From positions 5,580,001 to 5,644,000 of the forward strand of contig OZ176052.1 in NCBI GenBank assembly GCA_964247055.1: a stretch of 64,000 nt of DNA, written 5' to 3'. Shown in pieces: positions 13,704-25,962 of this stretch. Position 1 is the first letter of the stretch, and each line of letters opens with the position of its first letter. Origin of the DNA: Paragordius varius. Taxonomy: Eukaryota > Nematomorpha. Below the pieces are notes generated by a model, which saw only the letters and a list, made by a program, of their open reading frames with translations, ran no database searches and had not been told where the DNA came from. A program made the position numbers and the translations under genes.

Positions 13704-14699
13704 GGATATGAAGAAGGGTGAAACTTTAGAAGAAACGGATGAAGAGGATATTAAGAATGGTAAAACTTAAGAAGAAACGGATGAAGAGGATATGAAGAAT
13801 GGTGAAATCTAAGAAGAAACGGATGGAGAGGATATGAAGAATGGTGAAACTTAAGAAGAAACGGACGAAGAGGATATGAAGAAGGGTGAAACTTAGAGGA
13901 AACGGATGAAGAGGATATGAAGAAGGGGAAAACTTTAGAAGAAACGGATAAAGAGGATATGAAGAAGGGTGAAACTTAGAGGAAACGGATGAGGAGGATA
14001 TGAAGAAGGGTGAAACTTAGAGGAAACGGATGAAGAGGATATGAAGAAGGGGAAAACTTTAGAAGAAACGGATGAAGAGGATATGAAGAAAGGTGAAACT
14101 TAGAGGAAACGGATGAGGAGGATATGAAGAAGGGGAAAACTTTAGAAGAAACGGATAAAAAGGATATGAAGAAGGGTTAAACTTAGAGGAAACGGATGAA
14201 GAGGATATGAAGAAGGGGAAAACTTTAGAAGAAACGGATAAAGAGGATATGAAGAAGGGTGAAACTTAGAGGAAACGGATGAAGAGGATATGAAGAAGGG
14301 GAAAACTTTAGAAGAAACGGATAAAATGGATATGAAGAAGGGTGAAACTTAGAGGAAACGGATGAGGAGGATATGAAGAAGGGGAAAACTTTAGAAGAAA
14401 CGGACGAAGAGGATATGAAGAAGGGTGAAACTTTGGAAGAAACGGATGAAGAGGATATGAAGAATGGTGAAACTTTAGCAGAAACGGATGAAGAGGATAT
14501 GAAGAAGGGTGAAACTTAGAGGAAACGGATGAGGAGGATATGAAGAAGGGGAAAACTTTAGAAGAAACGGACGAAGAGGATATGAAGAAGGGTGAAACAT
14601 AGAGGAAACGGATGAAGAGGATATGAAGAAGGGTGAAACTTTGGAAGAAACGGATGAAGAGGATATGAAGAATGGTGAAACTTTAGAAGAAACGGATGA

Positions 14700-16400
14700 A
14701 GAGGATATGAAGAATGGTGAAACTTAAGAAGAAACGGATGAAGAGGATATGAAGAATGGTGAAACTTAAGAAGAAACGGATGGAGAGGATATGAAGAATG
14801 GTGAAACTTAAGAAGAAACGGACGAAGAGGATATGAAGAAGGGTGAAACTTAGAGGAAACGGATAAAAAGGATATGAAGAATGGTGAAACTTAAGAAGAA
14901 ACGGACGAAGAGGATATGAAGAAGGGTGAAACTTAGAGGAAACGGATGAAGAGGATATGAAGAAGGGGAAAACTTTAGAAGAAACGGATGAAGAGGATAT
15001 GAAGAAGGGGAAAACTTTAGAAGAAACGGATAAAGAGGATATGAAGAAGGGTGAAACATTAGAAGAAACGGATAAAAAGGATATGAAGAATGGTGAAACT
15101 TAAGAAGAAACGGACGAAGAGGATATGAAGAAGGGTGAAACTTAGAGGAAACGGATGAAGAGGATATGAAGAAGGGGAAAACTTTAGAAGAAACGGATGA
15201 AGAGGATATGAAGAAGGGGAAAACTTTAGAAGAAACGGATAAAAAGAATAAGAAGAAGGGTGAAACTTAGAGGAAACGGATGAAGAGGATATGAAGAAGG
15301 GGAAAACTTTAGAAGAAACGGATAAAGAGGATATGAAGAAGGGTGAAACTTAGAGGAAACGGACGAAGAGGATATGAAGAATGGTGAAACTTAAGAAGAA
15401 ACGGACGAAGAGGATATGAAGAAGGGTGAAACTTAAGAAGAAACGGATGAAGAGGATATGAAGAATGGTGAAACTTAAGAAGAAACGGACGAAGAGGATA
15501 TGAAGAAGGGTGAAACTTAAGAAGAAACGGATGAAGAGGATATGAAGAATGGTGAAACTTAAGAAGAAACGGATGAAGAGGATATGAAGAATGGTGAAAC
15601 TTAAGAAGAAACGGATGGAGAGGATATGAAGAATGGTGAAACTTAAGAAGAAACGGACGAAGAGGATATGAAGAAGGGTGAAACTTAGAGGAAACGGATA
15701 AAAAGGATATGAAGAATGGTGAAACTTAAGAAGAAACGGACGAAGAGGATATGAAGAAGGGTGAAACTTAGAGGAAACGGATGAAGAGGATATGAAGAAG
15801 GGGAAAACTTTAGAAGAAACGGATGAAGAGGATATGAAGAAGGGGAAAACTTTAGAAGAAACGGATAAAGAGGATATGAAGAAGGGTGAAACATTAGAAG
15901 AAACGGATAAAAAGGATATGAAGAATGGTGAAACTTAAGAAGAAACGGACGAAGAGGATATGAAGAAGGGTGAAACTTAGAGGAAACGGATGAAGAGGAT
16001 ATGAAGAAGGGGAAAACTTTAGAAGAAACGGATGAAGAGGATATGAAGAAGGGGAAAACTTTAGAAGAAACGGATAAAAAGAATAAGAAGAAGGGTGAAA
16101 CTTAGAGGAAACGGATGAAGAGGATATGAAGAAGGGGAAAACTTTAGAAGAAACGGATAAAGAGGATATGAAGAAGGGTGAAACTTAGAGGAAACGGACG
16201 AAGAGGATATGAAGAATGGTGAAACTTAAGAAGAAACGGACGAAGAGGATATGAAGAAGGGTGAAACTTAAGAAGAAACGGATGAAGAGGATATGAAGAA
16301 TGGTGAAACTTAAGAAGAAACGGACGAAGAGGATATGAAGAAGGGTGAAACTTAAGAAGAAACGGATGAAGAGGATATGAAGAATGGTGAAACTTAAGAA
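14700..16400. repeat. Higher-order repeat, two copies of about 835 bp
   Basis: Blocks beginning at about 14,700 and 15,535 repeat the same order of units, including the rare irregular unit with ATAAAAAGAATAAGAAG at 15,239 and 16,074. The offset of 835 equals 20 units with five of the 41-bp type. The two copies are almost identical, so the duplication is recent. Confidence 0.65.
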
Positions 16401-18829
16401 GAAACGGATGAAGAGGATATGAAGAAGGGGAAAACTTTAGAAGAAACGGACGAAGAGGATATGAAGAAGGGTGAAACTTAGAGGAAACGGATGAAGAGGA
16501 TATGAAGAAGGGTGAAACTTAGAGGAAACGGATGAGGAGGATATGAAGAAGGGGAAAACTTTAGAAGAAACGGACGAAGAGGATATGAAGAAGGGTGAAA
16601 CTTTGGAAGAAACGGATGAAGAGGATATGAAGAATGGTGAAACTTTAGAAGAAACGGATGAAGAGGATATGAAGAAGGGTGAAACTTAAGAAGAAACGGA
16701 CGAAGAGGATATGAAGAATGGTGAAACTTAAGAAGAAACGGACGAAGAGGATATGAAGAAGGGTGAAACTTAAGAAGCAACGGATGAAGAGGATATGTAG
16801 AATGGTGAAACTTAAGAAGAAACGGACGAAGAGGATATGAAGAAGGGTGAAACTTAAGAAGAAACGGATGAAGAGGATATGAAGAATGGTGAAACTTAAG
16901 AAGAAACGGACGAAGAGGATATGAAGAATGGTGAAACTTAAGAAGAAACGGACGAAGAGGATATGAAGAATGGTGAAACTTAAGAAGAAACGGATGAAGA
17001 GGATATGAAGAAGGGTGAAACTTAAGAAGAAACGGATGAAGAGGATATGAAGAATGGTGAAACTTTAGAAGAAACGGATGAAGAGGATATGAAGAAGGGG
17101 AAAACTTTAGAAGAAACGGACGAAGAGGATATGAAGAAGGGTGAAACTTTGGAAGAAACGGATGAAGAGGATATGAAGAATGGTGAAACTTTAGAAGAAA
17201 CGGATGAAGAGGATATGAAGAAGGGTGAAACTTAAGAAGAAACGGACGAAGAGGATATGAAGAAGGGTGAAACTTAAGAAGAAACGGATGAAGAGGATAT
17301 GAAGAATGGTGAAACTTAAGAAGAAACGGACGAAGAGGATATGAAAAAGGGTGAAACTTAAGAAGAAACGGATGAAGAGGATATGAAGAATGGTGAAACT
17401 TAAGAAGAAACGGACGAAGAGGATATGAAGAATGGTGAAACTTAAGAAGAAACGGACGAAGAGGATATGAAGAATGGTGAAACTTAAGAAGAAACGGATG
17501 AAGAGGATATGAAGAAGGGTGAAACTTAAGAAGAAACGGATGAAGAGGATATGAAGAATGGTGAAACTTTAGAAGAAACGGATGAAGAGGATATGAAGAA
17601 TGGTGAAACTTAAGAAGAAACGGACGAAGAGGATATGAAGAAGGGTGAAACTTTAGAAGAAACGGATGAAGAGGATATGAAGAAGGGTGAAACTTAAGAA
17701 GAAACGGACGAAGAGGATATGAAGAATGGTGAAACTTAAGAAGAAACGGATGAAGAGGATATGAAGAATGGTGAAACTTTAGAAGAAACGGATGAAGAGG
17801 ATATGAAGAATGGTGAAACTTAAGAAGAAACGGACGAAGAGGATATGAAGAATGGTGAAACTTAAGAAGAAACGGACGAAGAGGATATGAAGAATGGTGA
17901 AACTTAAGAAGAAACGGATGAAGAGGATATGAAGAATGGTGAAACTTTAGAAGAAACGGATGAAGAGGATATGAAGAATGGTGAAACTTTAGAAGAAACG
18001 GATGAAGAGGATATGAAGAATGGTGAAACTTAAGAAGAAACGGACGAAGAGGATATGAAGAATGGTGAAACTTAAGAAGAAACGGACGAAGAGGATATGA
18101 AGAATGGTGAAACTTAAGAAGAAACGGATGAAGAGGATATGAAGAATGGTGAAACTTTAGAAGAAACGGATGAAGAGGATATGAAGAATGGTGAAACTTT
18201 AGAAGAAACGGATGAAGAGGATATGAAGAATGGTGAAACTTAAGAAGAAACGGACGAAGAGGATATGAAGAAGGGTGAAACTTTAGAAGAAACGGATGAA
18301 GAGGATATGAAGAAGGGTGAAACTTAAGAAGAAACGGACGAAGAGGATATGAAGAATGGTGAAACTTAAGAAGAAACGGATGAAGAGGATATGAAGAAGG
18401 GTGAAACTTAAGAAGAAACGGATGAAGAGGATATGAAGAATGGTGAAACTTTAGAAGAAACGGATGAAGAGGATATGAAGAATGGTGAAACTTAAGAAGA
18501 AACGGACGAAGAGGATATGAAGAATGGTGAAACTTAAGAAGAAACGGACGAAGAGGATATGAAGAATGGTGAAACTTAAGAAGAAACGGATGAAGAGGAT
18601 ATGAAGAATGCTGAAACTTAAGAAGAAACGGACGAAGAGGATATGAAGAATGGTGAAACTTAAGAAGAAACGGATGAAGAGGATATGAAGAAGGGTGAAA
18701 CTTAAGAAGAAACGGATGAAGAGGATATGAAGAATGGTGAAACTTTAGAAGAAACGGATGAAGAGGATATGAAGAATGGTGAAACTTAAGAAGAAACGGA
18801 CGAAGAGGATATGAAGAAGGGTGAAACTT

Positions 18830-19660
18830 TAGAAGAAACGAATGAAGAGGATATGAAGAAGGGTGAAACTTTAGAAGAAACGGATGAAGAGGATATGAAG
18901 AATGGTGAAACTTTAGAAGAAACGGATAAAATGGATGTGAAGAAGGGTGAAACTTTAGAAGAAACGGATGAATAGGATATGAAGAATGATGAAACTTTAG
19001 AAGAAACGGATGAAGAGGATATGAAGAATGGTGATATTTTAGAAAAAACGGATGAAATGGATTTGAAGAAGGGTGGAACTTTAGAAGAAACGAATGAAGA
19101 GGATATGAAGAAGGGTGAAACTTTAGAAGAAACGGACGAAGAGGATATGAAGAAGGGTGAAACTTTAGAAGAAACGAATGAAGAGGATATGAAGAAGGGT
19201 GAAACTTTAGAAGAAACGGATGAAGAGGATATGAAGAATGGTGAAACTTTAGAAGAAACGGATAAAATGGATGTGAAGAAGGGTGAAACTTTAGAAGAAA
19301 CGGATGAATAGGATATGAAGAATGATGAAACTTTAGAAGAAACGGATGAAGAGGATATGAAGAATGGTGATATTTTAGAAAAAACGGATGAAATGGATTT
19401 GAAGAAGGGTGGAACTTTAGAAGAAACGAATGAAGAGGATATGAAGAAGGGTGAAACTTTAGAAGAAACGGATGAAGAGGATATGAAGAATGATAAAACT
19501 TTAGAAGAAACGGATAAAATGGATGTGAAGAAAACTTTAGAAGAAACGGATAAAATGGATAGGAAGGGTGAAACTTTAGAAGAAACGGATGAAGTGGAAA
19601 TGAAGAAGATTGAAACTCGAAAAGAAACGGGTAAATTGGGTATGAAGAAGGGTGAAACTT
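18830..19660. repeat. Array zone with mostly open units and a 336-bp duplication
   Basis: In this zone nearly every unit is open. Two runs starting at 18,979 and 19,315 (offset 336 = 8 units) share irregular variants such as GDILEKTDEMDLKKGG. They are closed by single stops of the form GATGAATAG rather than by B or C units. This is the best-preserved reading frame in the array and differs in composition from the GKTLEETD zone upstream. Confidence 0.6.
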
Positions 19661-21548
19661 AGAACAAACGGATAAAATGGATATGAAGAAGGGTAAACTT
19701 AGAAGAAATGGATAAAATGGATATGAAGAAGGGTGAAACTTAGAAGAAATGGATAAAATGGATATGAAGAAGGGTGAAAATTAGAAATACGGATAAAATG
19801 GATATGATCAAGGATGAACCTTAGTAGAAAAGGATAAAATGGATATGAAGAAGGGTGAAACATTAGAAGAAACGGATGAAGTGCATATGAAGAAGGGTGA
19901 AACTTAGAAGAAACGGATAAAATGGATATGAAGAAGGGTGATACTTAGAAGAAACGGATAAAATGGATATGAAGAAGGGTGAAACTCGAAAAGAAACGCA
20001 TAAATTGGGTGTGAAGAATGGTGAAACATTAGAAGAAACGGATGAAGTGCATATGAAGAAGGGTCAAACTCTAAAAGAAACGGATAAATAGGGTATGAAG
20101 AAGGGTGAAACTTAGAACAAACGGATAAAATGGATATGAAGAAGGGTGAAACTTTAGAATAAACGGATAAAATGGATAGGAAGAAGGGTGAAACTTAGAA
20201 GAAACGGATAAGATGGATATGAAGAAGGGTGAAATTTGGAAGAAACGGATAAAATGGATAAAAAGAAGGGTGAAACTTTAGAAGAAACGGATAAAATGGA
20301 TAGGATAGGTGAAACTTTAGAAGAAACGGATGAAGTGCATATGAAGAAGGGTGAAACTTTAGAAGAAACTGATAAAATGGATAGGAAGGGTGAAACTTTA
20401 GAAGAAACGGATAAAATGGATATGAAGAAGGGTGAAACTTTAGAAGAAACTGATAAAATGGATAGGAAGGGTGAAACTTTAGAAGAAACGGATAAAATGG
20501 ATAAGAAGAAGGGTGAAACTTTAGAAGAAACGGATAAAATGGATAAGAAGAAGGGTGATAGAAGAAACGGTTGAAGGGGATATGAAGAAGGGTGAAACTT
20601 TAGAAGAAACGAATAAAATGGATAGGAAGAACGGTGATACTTTAAAAGAAACGGATAAAATGGATATGAAGAAGGGTGAAACTCGAAAAGAAACGGATAA
20701 ATTGGGTATGAAGAAGGGTGAAATGTAGAAGAAACGGAAAAATGGATATGAAGAAGGGTGAAACTCGAAAAGAAACGGATAAATTGGGTATGAAGAAGGG
20801 TGAAACATTAGAAGAAACGGATGAAGTGCATATGAAGAAGGGTGAAAATTAGAAAAACCGGATAAAATGGATATGAAGAAGGGTGATACTTAGAAGAAAC
20901 GGATAAAATGGATATGAAGAAGGGCAAAACTCGAAAAGAAACGCATAAATTGGGTGTGAAGAATGGTGAAACATTAGAAGAAACGGATGAAGTGCATATG
21001 AAGAAGGGTGAAACTCTAAAAGAAACGGATAAATTGGGTATGAAGAAGGGTGAAACTTAGAACAAACGGATAAAATGGATATGAAGAAGGGTGAAACTTA
21101 GAAGAAATGGATAAAATGGATATGAAGAAGGGTGAAAATTAGAAAAAACTGATAAAATGGATATGATCAAGGGTGAACCTTAGTAGAAACGGATAAAATG
21201 GATACGAAGAAGGGTGAAACATTAGAAGAAACGGATGAAGTGCATATGAAGAAGGGTAAACCTTAGATGAAACGAATATAATGGATATGAAAAAGGGTGA
21301 AACTTAGAAGAAACGGATAATGGATATGAACAAGGGTAAACCTTAGTAGAAACGGATAAAATGGATATGAAGAAGGGTAAAACTCTAAATAAGCGGATAA
21401 ATTGGGTATGATGAAGGGTGAAACATTAGAAGAAACGGAGGAAGTGCATATGAAGAAGGGTAAACCTTAGAAGAAACGGATAAAATGGATATGAAGAAGG
21501 GTGAAACTTAGAAGAAACGGATAAAATGGATATGAAGAAGGGTGAAAC
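19661..21548. repeat. Degenerate right edge of the array
   Basis: Units drift to a different consensus (GGATAAAATGGATATGAAG, AAGGGTGAAAC) with many point changes and lengths of 36-42 bp. Small higher-order repeats include ACTCGAAAAGAAACG and GTGCATATGAAGAAGG at several places. The array ends at 21,548. Degenerate edges with a homogeneous core are what unequal exchange produces in tandem repeats. Confidence 0.6.
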
Positions 21549-22369
21549 ATAATATCTTCTAATGCAGTTTTTTTCCATATTTTGAATATATATAGTCCAT
21601 AAAAATATCCTGATCAAACTTTCTATTTAATTATGAAATCAAAATTTATTTTCACACAAAAATTTAAGTCATAGAAATTTTCGGAAGTGTACCTCTTACT
21701 ATTTTTCGGTATAATGAAAACGGTAAAACGCTTTATGATATTAAACAAACAGTTATTGTTATAATACGATGATGCTGAACATTAATATCATTTCACAATT
21801 TCGATTTAAAGGTTACTTTACTTTTTGGGTCAATTTTTTATCAAAAATCTGTAATAGAAATGCATCATCGAATTATATAGAATAACTCTTTTTATAATAT
21901 CCTAAAGCGTTTATATAACCATCATGACTCAAAATAGTATGAAGTAGCTTCAACAAAATTTTGTATAAAATTAAATTTTCGAAAAAACTATGCATTGTTT
22001 TCAAAATATTTTTAGTTGATATCAAAATTTAACATATGTATAAGATTTTTAATCTCGGCATTTTTAGGTTTAAGGAAATAACCTATTAGAAAATGGCGAA
22101 AAAATTAGAACTTTCGGCGCCCACATGTAAAATTTAAAATCACATTTTGGTTATATTTTTAGGAATAAAGCCTTTAGCTTTTACCAAAAAAATTTTATTA
22201 ACATTTGGATATAAATTGGGTATATAGTGACCCCAGACCTTATTTAAGTTAACATTTTCAATAAAACTACTGAAATAAACGGTTCCAATTTAAATTTATG
22301 CTTCTATCCTAATAAAATTATAAACACAATGCAGAAAATCGAGGAATATAAAAAAATACCCTGAATATA
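21549..22369. repeat. Partial copy of a foldback family (FB-B)
   Basis: From about 21,880 the sequence follows the right arm of the FB-B family described at 22,370: TATAATATCCTAAAGCGTT, then AATCTCGGCATTTTTAGG, then GCGCCCACATGTAAAATTT, then AGCTTTTACCAAAAAAATT. The block GATATAAATTGGGTATAT to TTTATGCTTCTATCC (about 22,207-22,310) recurs at about 24,700 and 25,436. There is no gene. Confidence 0.5.
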
Positions 22370-23480
22370 TATATTTGCTCAGGAAAATATATTAGGATTC
22401 TCATGGTGCTTTTGGTTTTGGCCCTTACCAATGATTTAAAAAAAGTTATTTACACATTTGTAGTAAATATATGAAAAACAAAATTTGCGCACATTTTTTA
22501 AAGAAATTTTTGGTAAAAGCTAATTGCTTTATTTAATCAAATATCAATAAAAATCATAAACTACATATTAAAAGCAAAATAATATTTTTATAAAATTTAA
22601 TTTTTAGATGTGGGCTCCGAAATCAAATTTTTATGCTCTTTTAAAATGTAGTCTTCCTAAGATAAACACATATGCCGATTGGGCGATAAAAGTTAAATAA
22701 AAGCTGTTTCTGTATCAACTAAAATATTTTTTTAAAATACATTCTTTTTTTGAAAATTAAATTTTTAACTACATTTGGTTGAAGCGCACTTTATACTAAT
22801 CTGAGGCATCGTGGAAACAGTTTAAAAAGGCTTAATATTATAAGAAACACTTTTTCTATATAATTAGATAAGGATGAACATTTCTCTCGCTTCAGAATTA
22901 TAATTTGCTTCGTTTCCACCATAATTTAGATTTGGAGACAAACAGATAAAATTCTGAGGTAATGAAATTCAGCATCACCAAATTATGTAAAAAAAGTGTT
23001 TTTATAATATCTTAAAACGTTTTTATACCGTTTCCGTTATAATATGAAGTGCGCCTCAACAAATTTTGAATTAAATTTTTGAAAAAATGTATTTTTTTAA
23101 AAATATTTTTAGTTTATATCAAAATTTAGCATATATTATAGATTTTTATCGAGCAACGGCATTTTTCATTTTAAAATTATCCCATTTTAGAAGAGCATAA
23201 ATATTTGAGATTTTCGCAGCTCACTATAAAAATTAAAATATTTTAAAAATGCTTTATAGATGTAATTTATGATATATTTTAGTGACATTTTTTGGATTAA
23301 AGCTTTTGGCTTTCACAAAAAAATTTTTTTTTAAAAAATGCGCAAATTATGTCGTTTTTTGAAGCACTTACCACACAAGTGTAAATAACTGAATCAATCG
23401 TAAGCAAATCTAAAACCATAGAATCCTGATACATCATCCTATCGGATTATATATATTTCATCAGGATATTAATTTGTGTA
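22370..23480. repeat. Foldback element FB-B, full copy
   Basis: The left arm begins AGGATTCTCATGGTGC and TTTTGGTTTTGGCCC and runs through ACAAAATTTGCGCAC and AGATGTGGGCTCCG. The right arm mirrors it, ending ACAAGTGTAAATAAC then CCATAGAATCCTGATA. The spacer holds TAATATCTTAAAACG. The same plan recurs at 40,785, 42,290 and 53,585. There is no coding sequence, so this is a non-autonomous palindromic element about 1.1 kb long. Confidence 0.6.
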
Positions 23481-23527
23481 CACTGTGTATAACTCACATT
23501 CTCTTAATAAAACTTAGTTTCAAAAAA

Positions 23528-25910
23528 AGATCCATATCAAACTACTTCGACGCTATTATTTCATAATATTTTTGGAAATATCGTTTGATTGATTCTAACG
23601 CTAAAATTGACGCTATTTTTTTATTTTATTCACATAATTTGATATAAAAAGGAAAAAATGTATATTGCTTTATTTTTATATTTAGTTAATGCACACATGC
23701 AATATTGACTAAATTTTTACCTCGAAGTTTACACACAAGTAATATCAAGGTTATACAATCTTTTTTAATATTTCGGTGCATCAATGTTATATTAGTGAAA
23801 ACTTTTCCTATTTTAATTTGTGGCATATTTTTAGAATTATTTGATTTTAAATAGGCCTGTGGTCCCCAAAGACCTTAATTTACAACGGAGGACTGAAACG
23901 AATGTGTTGTATGCAAGTGTTAAACAAAATATGCGCAATTCTGGCCATTTTTAGATATGCAGCAGTTACCACAAAAGTGTAAATAAATTTCTAAATCACT
24001 TGTGTGAATAAAATCAGAGGTACCGTGATACTTCTGAAACATTTTTCTATTAGGTTATATATATAATTCATCAGGATTTTCTGTGGACAATGTGTTTATT
24101 ATATCTACTTCTTTGGTAAATTTTATGATAAAATTTTGTCATAAAACAGGATGTCGACCTGTCATAGAATAAACGAAGGTAAGTAAAAAAGGATATTCGA
24201 TTGGGCTGTATCGAAAAAATTGCATTCATCTTAAGAATATTAAATAAATTAGAGTTATATAGTAAAATATTATGCTGACCTTTAATATTATATTTGGTAG
24301 AAAACCACCCCGAAATCTATTTATAAAATAAAAGGTAAGAAACCTTTTTCAAAAAAATTTTTAACAATTCAGAACCTTTTGTGGTAATTTTATATCCCAG
24401 AGCAATTTAAAATATAAATATCTTAGAAAGAATTTACTATATTGGATTTAAAAATATGCCTTCTTTAGCCTTTTAAGCGAATATTATAAAAAAAATTTTT
24501 TGTAAAATTAAAAATTATTATCTCAAATTTTTTGCCTCCATTTTTTTAAATTTTTTAAAATCTTTAATACAATAGGCAAAAAAACGTATATTATGGTTTA
24601 GAAAATGTAATCAATAAATAGTGAGGTTTCAGGTACTATTTTACACCATATATTTGATTTAAAAATCAGCTATTTAATTTAACACTTAAATTCAAATTGG
24701 GATATCTAAATCACCCAGACTAAATTTAAATTAAAATTTTTAAAAAACTACTGAAGGAAACGGTCATTTATATTTATGCTTCTATTCTGATAAATATTAT
24801 AATGCCAAAATATCTTGATAAAATTTTGTTTTGAAAAAAAAGTTCCATCGCCATTTTTATTTTACAAAAATTTTGCAAAATATCGTCTTCATTTAATATT
24901 AAGGGAAAAACTAAAGCTTATTTTTTATATAAATTCCATCTAACATTGATAGAAATAGAAAAAGTGGTTTATTTTGTATTATTTTTTAATTTTACAATTT
25001 GACACATGTCACGTTGACTAAATTTTTACCTTTCAGTTTTAGCTCAAAATAAGTAATATCCAGTTTTTTAAATAAAATTTTTATTTCGGTTTATTTGTTA
25101 TATAAGTGCAAAATTTTGCCATGGGTTCGATTGCTTCCATACTTTTTAAAGTATTTGATTTTAAACAGGCCTGGGGTATCCAACTATCCCAAATAGAATC
25201 GAAGGACTAAAATGAGTGTGTTGTATCCAAGTGTTAATCGTGTTTCGGAACTGTCCCAATTTTACATTCCATAAATTAAAAAACCATAAAAATATATAAG
25301 CTTTCTAACAACTATTGGACAATGCTGTTAGATAAAATTTTAACTGAAATTCAAAACATCAGATAATTTGGAAGATTATGCTATAGGATGTAAAACTACC
25401 CCAATATGTCAACTAGGAAAAAATACTTCAATTTTAATTGGGGTATCTATGAACTACAAAGTTGATATTTAAAAAAATACTAAGAAATCTGCAATTTTAA
25501 TTCATGCTAATTTAATTAAATCTCTATAAAGACCAAATATATAAATTAAATTTAATTTTAAAAGTTTCATATCAACTACTTCTATGCCATTTTAACATTT
25601 TTATATAGTATTTTTTTATCTAATGCTAAAATCAAAGCTATTAAACTAAGTATCAACATGATATAAAGTTGTTTTGACATAATTTTAAATTTAGCTAGGC
25701 ACACATGTTGACTAATTTTTCAGGTTTATTCGTTAAATATATTTATTTAAAATAATTCTTTTTTTGTATTTCGGTGCATCCATGTTATATAATTGCAAAC
25801 ATTTGAAATGGTTTTAATTTGTGTGTTTATTTTTAAAAAATTTTTATTTTAAACAGGTAATTCCTAAAGACCCCAATTAGAATTGGAGGACTGAAATGAA
25901 TGTCTATTAT
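23528..25910. repeat. Three diverged tandem copies of a block upstream of MIS12
   Basis: A block of about 350-400 bp recurs at about 23,528-23,930, 24,838-25,230 and 25,565-25,910. Landmarks in order: CATATCAAACTACTTC, a stretch with ACACATG..TTGACTAA, TTTCGGTGCATC.ATGTTATAT, ATTTTAAACAGG and GGAGGACTGAAA.GAATGT. The third copy ends about 50 bp before the MIS12 start codon. A further shared block (TTTATGCTTCTATTCTG) lies between copies. This may be a duplicated upstream region of MIS12, or a mobile repeat that happens to end there. Confidence 0.6.
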
Positions 25911-25962
25911 ACTATTAAAAAAATCCATATGTTTTTAGTTCATAAATTAACTTCAAAAATAA

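Larger units (their letters stand above)
4588..21548. repeat. 17-kb tandem array of a 42-bp (14-codon) unit
   Basis: About 400 head-to-tail copies of a 42-bp unit whose + strand runs GATATGAAGAAGGGG, AAAACTTTAGAAGAA, ACGGATGAAGAG. Read in one frame it encodes 14 residues, DMKKGKTLEETDEE. Three unit types recur: A, with CTTTAGAAG, open; B, 41 bp with CTTAGAGG, which has lost one T so the frame shifts and meets TAG; C, 42 bp with CTTAAGAAG, giving an in-frame TAA. Open runs therefore last only 60-118 codons and nearly always close with KKGET or KNGET. About 81% of the + strand consensus is purine and GC is well above the flanks. There is no long open frame on either strand, so I call this satellite DNA, possibly descended from a Lys/Glu-rich repeat exon, rather than a gene. 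Both edges are degenerate. Confidence 0.97.

Noticed and set aside
14850-16780. Minus-strand Pro/Ser/Phe-rich open stretches of 69-100 codons in the array
   Set aside because: They are the reverse reading of the same repeat and are cut at irregular points; nothing suggests translation.
10020-18830. An 11-nt intron (GTGAAACTTAG) inside type B units
   Set aside because: Eleven bases is well below any spliceosomal intron in this window; the in-frame result follows from the 41-bp unit length alone.
4588-21548. One giant repeat-protein gene across the 42-bp array
   Set aside because: Stop codons and 41-bp units recur every few hundred bases in all frames on the + strand, and no splicing evidence is available; the array is reported as satellite DNA.
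4588-21548. CRISPR array
   Set aside because: Units are contiguous and nearly identical with no unique spacers, and the genome is eukaryotic.
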